Assembly: GCA_046727435.1 (NCBI GenBank)
Contig: JBKPCR010000290.1
Span: forward strand, 1 to 10,428
Length of the DNA stretch: 10,428 bases
Source: CAVPRW01 sp046727435 [NCBI: bacterium]
GTDB lineage: Bacteria; Tectomicrobia; Entotheonellia; J063
Direction: 5' to 3'
Program-made: the position numbers and the translations under genes
Notes under the pieces: generated by a model
The model's database searches: none
What the model was told of the DNA's origin: nothing
Seen by the model: the letters and a program-made list of their open reading frames with translations, nothing else
Shown here: positions 6,784-10,428 of the stretch, piece after piece
Position numbering within the stretch: position 1 is the stretch's first letter
Layout: the number at the start of each line of letters is the position of its first letter

Positions 6784-8142
6784 TCACTCCACATTCTCGA
6801 AGAAGGTATTGGGAGCCGGGGTAATCGGCGTCAAGATGAGGGGTAGGAACAGACCATCTTCATCGCTCGTGAAGCCGCTGATCTCACCAAGATTGTTGAT
6901 GTCTGTGAAGCGCGACTCCACGGCATCCGGAATACTGACCAGAAAAAACCGGCCATCAGCCTTGCGCAGGAAGCCCTGGCTGAATTCCTCTGTGGCCTCT
7001 GGTCTGAACTGCCCCACAATGTCGCCAGTATCGTTGATGTCATTCGCGCTGGTCCACAGCGCGTTGCCATTCTCATCGGGAACATTGAAAGCGGTGAACG
7101 TGCCGTCGGCATTGCGGATGAAGCCATACCGGAACGCCTCCTCCCCGCTCTCAAGGGTGAACGCACCGACGATCACCTTGCCGTTGTTCATACCTCCCAC
7201 GAACGTAGTCACCGCATTCGGCACGGCAAAGGTCGCAATGCTGCCGTCGGGCTGGAGGATGAAACCAACGGTGCTCTCTTCCCCCTGGACTTGCCCAACG
7301 ACGAAGCCAGCATCATTGCTCTTGAAGCCCGATGTGCTAATGGCGTCGGGGATTCCGTAGATCGTACCCAGGCTGCGGCTATTGGCATCCCACAGGAAAC
7401 TGAGGCCGATGACTTCTGCATCATCACCGACTGCACCGTTCGCACCATGTGCCTGGGGCTGCTCACCATTCGGAGGCGCGGGTTCTTCTGGAGGTGCGGG
7501 TTCTTCAGGGGGCTCGGGTTCTTCGTCACTTGCCGGCTGGGAAAACACCCCGCTTACCAGGCCGTTGTTATTGATGCCAATGGCTTGGCCAGAGGTCGCC
7601 GGTACCGGCAGCTCGATCGGCGTCAAGCTGCCGTCGGCATCGATGAAGACGGGGATCTCAGTCCCCTCGTCCGTTAGCAGGGAGCCGGCGATCTGGCCTT
7701 TATCGTTGATGCCCAAGGCTGCAATGACGCCCTGTGGAAAAGCATTTTGGGCGATATACAAGGTGCCGTCGATCACCGCCCCGGCGTTCGGGAGCACGGT
7801 GACAGCGACCGTACCAGTGGCTTGGCCACCATGGTCATCATCGATGGTATAGGTGAAGCTATCCGTGCCATCGAACCCTTCCGTGGGCGTATAGGTCACG
7901 GTCCCATCGTCGTTCAAAACCACCTCGCCGTTGGCACCTTGGGTGACCTCCACCACTTCAAGTTGGTCACCATCAGGGTCTGAGTCGTTAGCCAGAACGT
8001 TGATCGTCACCGGTACCTCGCGGGCGGTGGTCGCCGTGTAGTCGGCGGCGATCGGATCTCTATTCTTGTCGCCATAATCGCATCCAGGCAGTGCCATCAG
8101 GAGGCTACACAGTACAGGCAACAGCATACGGCAGCATTTCAC
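6784..8142 (-). CDS. lipoprotein with cadherin-like domain and HAF-type repeats
   Basis: This 452-residue protein begins with a lipoprotein signal (positive start, hydrophobic core 6-18, lipobox ALPGC with Cys21). Asp22 follows the cysteine, which in E. coli would favour retention at the inner membrane; whether that rule holds here is unknown. Residues about 29-117 form a cadherin-like/Big_9 domain (VLANDSDPDGDQL, GTVTYTPTEGFDGTDSFTYTIDD), typically calcium-binding and adhesive. The rest holds about six degenerate HAF-type repeats with cores at 144, 189, 273, 317, 368 and 414 (for example GINDKGQIAG, DINDTGDIVG), interrupted by a Pro/Glu segment (207-224). Such repeats probably build a beta-propeller-like surface domain. 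The start is GTG with AGGAGA about eight bases upstream. It lies 87 bases before the porin gene. Its function is unknown; a surface scaffold for metal uptake is inference. Confidence 0.85.
   Translation of the reverse strand: MKCCRMLLPVLCSLLMALPGCDYGDKNRDPIAADYTATTAREVPVTINVLANDSDPDGDQLEVVEVTQGANGEVVLNDDGTVTYTPTEGFDGTDSFTYTIDDDHGGQATGTVAVTVLPNAGAVIDGTLYIAQNAFPQGVIAALGINDKGQIAGSLLTDEGTEIPVFIDADGSLTPIELPVPATSGQAIGINNNGLVSGVFSQPASDEEPEPPEEPAPPEEPAPPNGEQPQAHGANGAVGDDAEVIGLSFLWDANSRSLGTIYGIPDAISTSGFKSNDAGFVVGQVQGEESTVGFILQPDGSIATFAVPNAVTTFVGGMNNGKVIVGAFTLESGEEAFRYGFIRNADGTFTAFNVPDENGNALWTSANDINDTGDIVGQFRPEATEEFSQGFLRKADGRFFLVSIPDAVESRFTDINNLGEISGFTSDEDGLFLPLILTPITPAPNTFFENVE
7471..7524. repeat. 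18-base tandem repeat, three copies, inside the lipoprotein gene
   Basis: Three imperfect 18-base units encode EEPEPP, EEPAPP and EEPAPP in a Pro/Glu linker between HAF-type repeats. The units differ at only a few positions, so recent slippage expansion is likely. The linker is probably flexible and acidic. Confidence 0.8.
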
Positions 8143-8260
8143 ACGGATTCTCCTCTGCAGTCCTGGATCAGCATTCCGCGCTCGGCATCGACACGTCAGG
8201 TATTGCCATCGCTCTCGCCGCAGTGCACAGGCTTCTGGCTAGAAGGCCTCGTCACCATGT

Positions 8261-8289
8261 GGAATACGTCGCCATGGCGATCCTGGCAA
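8261..8289 (-). promoter_or_regulatory. weak candidate internal promoter upstream of the lipoprotein gene
   Basis: On the minus strand TTGCCA (8284-8289) is followed after 17 bases by TATTCC (8261-8266), a good -35 but a poor -10 box. The spacer contains the perfect 12-base palindrome TCGCCATGGCGA (8269-8280). It lies in the 234-base gap between the small membrane-protein gene and the lipoprotein gene, where an internal promoter would be plausible. No terminator was seen in the gap. Confidence 0.25.
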
Positions 8290-8376
8290 TCCCGCGCCAC
8301 GTGACTATTGCAAGCGAGAGTCCGACGCGTCGATACGCGAGTGAAGCATTTCGGCTGAGGAAGGTTCTCAAAGGAG

Positions 8377-8709
8377 TTATGTTGGAGGAGGACGAGGGGC
8401 TAGAGGGTGGATGAAACGCGCGTGGCCAAACCAAGGGAAAGGATCGGGGAGGCGAGCGAGTGAAAGTCCCGCTCCCAGCAACCACGGTAGGGCAATGATC
8501 AAGGCCGCAGCCGTGTGGCTGAGGGGGCAGGCATGGTGTCCGTCACTGTCTGGATTGATGACTTCAAGCGGATGCAGCGCCGGGTGGCTAGCCTGCAGAA
8601 ACAGCACCGCCAAGCTCAGGCATGCGAGCAGCACACACGCTCGCCGGCCATTGAGTGTCTGTAGCCAGAGAATTTTCAATCCGCACTTCAGTCTGCGGCT
8701 AGGTCTCAT
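8377..8709 (-). CDS. small His/Cys-containing membrane protein, first gene of the metal operon
   Basis: This 110-residue protein has two hydrophobic segments (about 24-40, possibly a signal anchor, and about 68-88). Between them lies a loop rich in possible metal ligands: ASHPALHPLEV, then DGHHACPLSH. The tail ends in FIHPLAPRPPPT. It loosely recalls short DUF2946-like proteins often found beside metal-uptake genes, but no family is claimed. The first in-frame ATG is used; an in-frame stop lies six bases upstream and a GAG-containing weak Shine-Dalgarno is near. Initiation at a later codon is possible. The gene follows the promoter at 8838-8866 with a leader of about 120 bases and precedes the lipoprotein gene by 234 bases. 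A role in metal binding or sensing in the periplasm is inference from composition and position. Confidence 0.6.
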   Translation of the reverse strand: MRPSRRLKCGLKILWLQTLNGRRACVLLACLSLAVLFLQASHPALHPLEVINPDSDGHHACPLSHTAAALIIALPWLLGAGLSLARLPDPFPWFGHARFIHPLAPRPPPT

Positions 8710-8837
8710 CGGTCATCTCGAGCTCGTATGTGGCGGTCAGAGGCGGCACCCTCCAAATCTGTGACAATTGCGCCGTAGCAGACGATCAATGGTATAGGCA
8801 GGGGCGTTTCTCGACAAGGTAATCAATCACCCGGCCG

Positions 8838-8866
8838 AATATACTTGCAGTTTGCTTGCAAGTCAA
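8838..8866 (-). promoter_or_regulatory. sigma-70 promoter of the metal-uptake operon
   Basis: On the minus strand the -35 box TTGACT (8861-8866) and the -10 box TATATT (8838-8843) are separated by exactly 17 bases. Each matches the sigma-70 consensus at five of six positions. Transcription would start near 8830 and enter the small His/Cys protein gene after about 120 bases. It is the best promoter visible in the window and could drive all seven genes down to the permease. The 17-base spacing argues against a MerR-type activator, which uses 19-20 bases. Confidence 0.75.
8843..8863. promoter_or_regulatory. inverted-repeat operator within the promoter spacer
   Basis: Perfect 7-base arms ACTTGCA and TGCAAGT flank a 7-base centre, filling the spacer and touching both promoter boxes. 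The same bases also contain the direct repeat TGCAAG spaced by five bases. Bound protein would block RNA polymerase, so a dimeric repressor is expected. In this context a zinc-responsive Zur or ArsR/SmtB-type protein, or a DtxR-type one, is likely, but no regulator gene is in the window and no known box is matched exactly. Confidence 0.6.
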
Positions 8867-9124
8867 CCCCCCTATGGGTAATCTTCGGTACGTGGTCAAA
8901 CCACTTCTGGCATGGTTGCGAAAGGCTGTGCCGCCGCCTAAACCACGGGTACACTGTAGGCACAGGTCAGTCTACTTCTTCGGGGAAGCCCGTACGCAAT
9001 GATCGACCAGAAGGTGGCAAGAAGGGATAGCGTGACGCGCGAGGGGGTTACGGAAAAAGCTTAAGTCCTGTTCCATGAGGGCGCGCCAACAGATGCAAAC
9101 GAGTGCGACGCCCATGCACTGCGG

Positions 9125-9424
9125 TCAAAATAAGTACACCGCTGATGAGAGCTCGGGGGTGGGGCTCAGCCACGAGCTGAGGATGACACACCAGACAAAC
9201 ACCGAGACAACAATCAGCCCCTGCTGAGTTCCCATCATCCAGATGGCTCCGAGGCTGTATGATGCCATATAGGTGAGCAGGAAAGTCACTCCCAGGGCAG
9301 AACCCAAAATCAGGTGGCCTAACGGATGACTCATAGCGAGCCCTATAACTGACCCTAAGACCACACTCAGCACCAACCCCAGAGCCAGATCGGTATTATT
9401 GCGAACTTGACGCACCCACCCCAT
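9125..9424 (-). CDS. small multi-pass membrane protein, unrecognised
   Basis: This 99-residue protein has a short basic start (MGWVRQVRNN) and three to four hydrophobic segments (about 14-32, 38-57, 58-65 and 69-86), so it should sit in the inner membrane. No family was recognised. The frame extends upstream to an ATG at 9487, but that extension runs through palindromic promoter-like DNA. The Shine-Dalgarno AGGAGA at 9435-9440 lies 10 bases before the ATG at 9424 and 7 bases before the adjacent GTG at 9427, so one of these two is the real start. The gene follows the MFS exporter gene by about 170 bases and seems to have its own promoter. Confidence 0.65.
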   Translation of the reverse strand: MGWVRQVRNNTDLALGLVLSVVLGSVIGLAMSHPLGHLILGSALGVTFLLTYMASYSLGAIWMMGTQQGLIVVSVFVWCVILSSWLSPTPELSSAVYLF

Positions 9425-9434
9425 CACGAATCGT

Positions 9435-9440
9435 TCTCCT
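9435..9440 (-). promoter_or_regulatory. ribosome binding site of the small membrane protein
   Basis: AGGAGA on the minus strand lies 7 bases from GTG (9427) and 10 bases from ATG (9424). It argues for a 99- or 100-residue protein rather than the 120-residue frame that opens at 9487. Confidence 0.65.
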
Positions 9441-9456
9441 TTCCAGAAGACCTCCG

Positions 9457-9484
9457 ATAATATTATCAACCGTTTGTTTGATAA
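9457..9484 (-). promoter_or_regulatory. candidate promoter overlapped by palindromes, upstream of the small membrane-protein gene
   Basis: On the minus strand TTATCA (9479-9484) and TATTAT (9457-9462) are spaced by 16 bases, giving a plausible sigma-70 promoter with a start near 9450, just ahead of the ribosome site. Two symmetric elements overlap it: the perfect palindrome GATAATATTATC (9456-9467), and the inverted repeat TTATCAA-8-TTGATAA (9463-9469 with 9478-9484). The first resembles the two halves of a Fur/Zur box (TGATAAT-n-ATTATCA) without the central base. Repression by a Fur-family protein is a possibility only. Confidence 0.4.
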
Positions 9485-9594
9485 CATCGGCTACTTGACG
9501 CGCCTAATCCAACGAATTCTTTTCATGAGATCGATGAACGATTGTCATGCGCACCCAAGGTGAGCGTGGCATAGGCGAAAGGGAAGGGTAAATG

Positions 9595-10428
9595 TTACTG
9601 CGGTTCCGATGTGCCGGGTGTTTTGAAGCCGGCGCGTCGAGTAGCAAAGATGAGGGCCCCGAGGACGCAGCAGATCCCGCCGAGCGTGAGTGTCGCGGGA
9701 GCGCCGATCTGGCTCGCCAGACCCCCGGCAATTAAACTCCCCAAGGGGACCATGCCCCGCACGGACATGGTGTGGAGGCTCATCACCCGCCCACGTTTGT
9801 CATCGTCCACAAGCGTCTGCACCAGCGTATTAGCCGCGGCCATATGGACCATCATGCCGAAGCCGGAGCCGATCATCAAGCCGCATGACAACCAGAAGAT
9901 TCGTGATAGAGAAAAGCCGATGAGCCCAGTGCCGAAAATCATCGCCGCCACGACCAGGACAGTTTCCAAACCAAGCAGGCTATCACGGGAGGCCAGAAAC
10001 ATCGCCCCGATCAGGGCCCCTATCCCTGCCGCACCCATCAGGAAACCGAGCGTCTGGGCGCCGCCGTGCAGCACCTCTTGAGCAAAAATTGGTAGGAGCG
10101 TGGCATACGGCATTCCCATAAAACTCACCACGGCGAGCAACACCAAGACCGACCTGATCGGCGGCGATCCAAAAGCATAAGTTACACCTTCGCGCCATGC
10201 CTCCCAGATATGAGGACGTTGCGCTCGCATCTTTTTTGGCGCGATGGTCATGGCCATGAGGGCCGCGATCACTGCCACATAACTCACGGCATTAAGCAGA
10301 AAACACATGCCCTCACCGACGGAAGCGATCAGGATGCCGGCGATGGAGGGCCCGACCAATCTGGCGCCATTCATCATGGAGGAATTTAACGCAATGGCAT
10401 TGCCCAAATCTTCACGGCTCTCGATCAT
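9595..10428 (-). CDS. MFS exporter, EntS-like (5' part outside the window)
   Basis: The 277 residues seen are the C-terminal part of a major facilitator transporter of the EntS/MFS_3 type. The window begins in REDLGNAIALNSSMMNGARLVGPSIAG, a stretch that follows about 130-140 residues in complete members of about 410-420 residues. The Met at the right edge is therefore internal. Further family marks are the loop DDDKRGRVMSLHTM followed by PLGSLIAGG (near residues 217-240). About seven membrane segments are visible. It probably acts as a proton-driven exporter at the inner membrane. EntS exports enterobactin, but relatives export diverse small molecules, so the substrate is unknown. No siderophore gene is in the window. 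Confidence 0.88.
   Translation of the reverse strand: MIESREDLGNAIALNSSMMNGARLVGPSIAGILIASVGEGMCFLLNAVSYVAVIAALMAMTIAPKKMRAQRPHIWEAWREGVTYAFGSPPIRSVLVLLAVVSFMGMPYATLLPIFAQEVLHGGAQTLGFLMGAAGIGALIGAMFLASRDSLLGLETVLVVAAMIFGTGLIGFSLSRIFWLSCGLMIGSGFGMMVHMAAANTLVQTLVDDDKRGRVMSLHTMSVRGMVPLGSLIAGGLASQIGAPATLTLGGICCVLGALIFATRRAGFKTPGTSEPQ

Larger units (their letters stand above)
8710..9124. other. intergenic region of about 415 bases between the metal operon and the small membrane-protein gene
   Basis: The left part (8710 to about 8831) is the probable untranslated leader of the metal operon. The promoter and operator lie at 8838-8866. A short inverted repeat, GTGGT-CAA-ACCAC, is at 8892-8904, about 25 bases upstream of the -35 box. 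The rest, 8905-9124, holds no supported gene: only short open frames of about 47-60 codons with no recognisable product or good ribosome site. No T-tract terminator, tRNA or repeat array was seen. Confidence 0.6.

Noticed and set aside
8229-8249. Hairpin AGGCTTCT/AGAAG(G)CCT in the gap before the lipoprotein gene, considered as a terminator or attenuator
   Set aside because: The stem has a bulge and no T-run follows on the minus strand.
8892-8904. Inverted repeat GTGGT-CAA-ACCAC upstream of the metal-operon promoter, considered as a second operator
   Set aside because: The arms are only five bases and differ from the main operator; kept as a note within the intergenic region.
8845-9030. Plus-strand open frame of 61 codons in the intergenic region
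   Set aside because: It starts inside the operator, lacks a ribosome site, and its sequence has no recognisable or protein-like features.
9043-9065. Stretch beginning GGGGG and ending TTAAG, considered as a Tn3-family inverted repeat
   Set aside because: It is 23 bases rather than about 38, no partner repeat is seen, and no transposase or resolvase gene is present.
8963-9106. Minus-strand open frame of about 47 codons
   Set aside because: No Shine-Dalgarno, no recognisable product, and length expected by chance in G+C-rich DNA.
9425-9487. Extension of the small membrane protein to the ATG at 9487
   Set aside because: The extension runs over a palindromic promoter-like stretch, and the good ribosome site lies just before 9427/9424.

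Overview
The window comes from a G+C-rich, Gram-negative bacterium with an outer membrane. This follows from a beta-barrel porin, a lipoprotein, periplasmic binding proteins and a c-type cytochrome. No rRNA or other marker gene is present, so the phylum cannot be fixed. The gene content (CopD/cytochrome fusion, HAF-repeat lipoprotein, MerC-like protein within a Znu-type operon) would fit an environmental lineage such as Nitrospirota or NC10/Methylomirabilota, but this is only a guess.

Left part, + strand (1-1936): a copper-handling pair. The first gene, whose 5' end lies outside the window, encodes a CopD-type membrane domain fused to a cytochrome c domain and a thioredoxin-like domain that has lost its cysteines. 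The second encodes a membrane-anchored CusF-like copper-binding protein. A 114-base gap without a convincing terminator separates this pair from the convergent operon that follows.

Centre, - strand (8709 down to 2051): seven genes in one direction that read as a complete metal-import system spanning the cell envelope. In transcription order they are: a small His/Cys-containing membrane protein; a lipoprotein with one cadherin-like domain and about six HAF-type repeats; an outer-membrane beta-barrel protein with a coiled coil; a ZnuA-type binding protein; a MerC-domain membrane protein; a ZnuC-type ATPase; and a ZnuB-type permease. The last four genes overlap one another (ATGA, about 26 bases, GTGA), so they are very likely translated together. 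Zinc is the most likely substrate, but manganese or another divalent metal cannot be excluded. Upstream, at 8838-8866, is a near-consensus sigma-70 promoter with a 7-7-7 inverted repeat filling its 17-base spacer. This looks like the operator of a metal-responsive repressor whose gene is not in the window.

Right part, - strand (10428 down to 9125): the C-terminal two thirds of an EntS-like MFS exporter, then a small unrecognised membrane protein. The small gene has its own candidate promoter, covered by palindromes that resemble an imperfect Fur-type box. Between this block and the central operon lie about 415 bases without a supported gene, and the central promoter sits there.

The overall theme is metal homeostasis. 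A copper module faces a repressor-controlled divalent-metal uptake operon, followed by an exporter block with a possible Fur-like site. The most novel parts are the accessory genes of the uptake operon: the MerC-like protein, the HAF-repeat lipoprotein and the small His/Cys protein.
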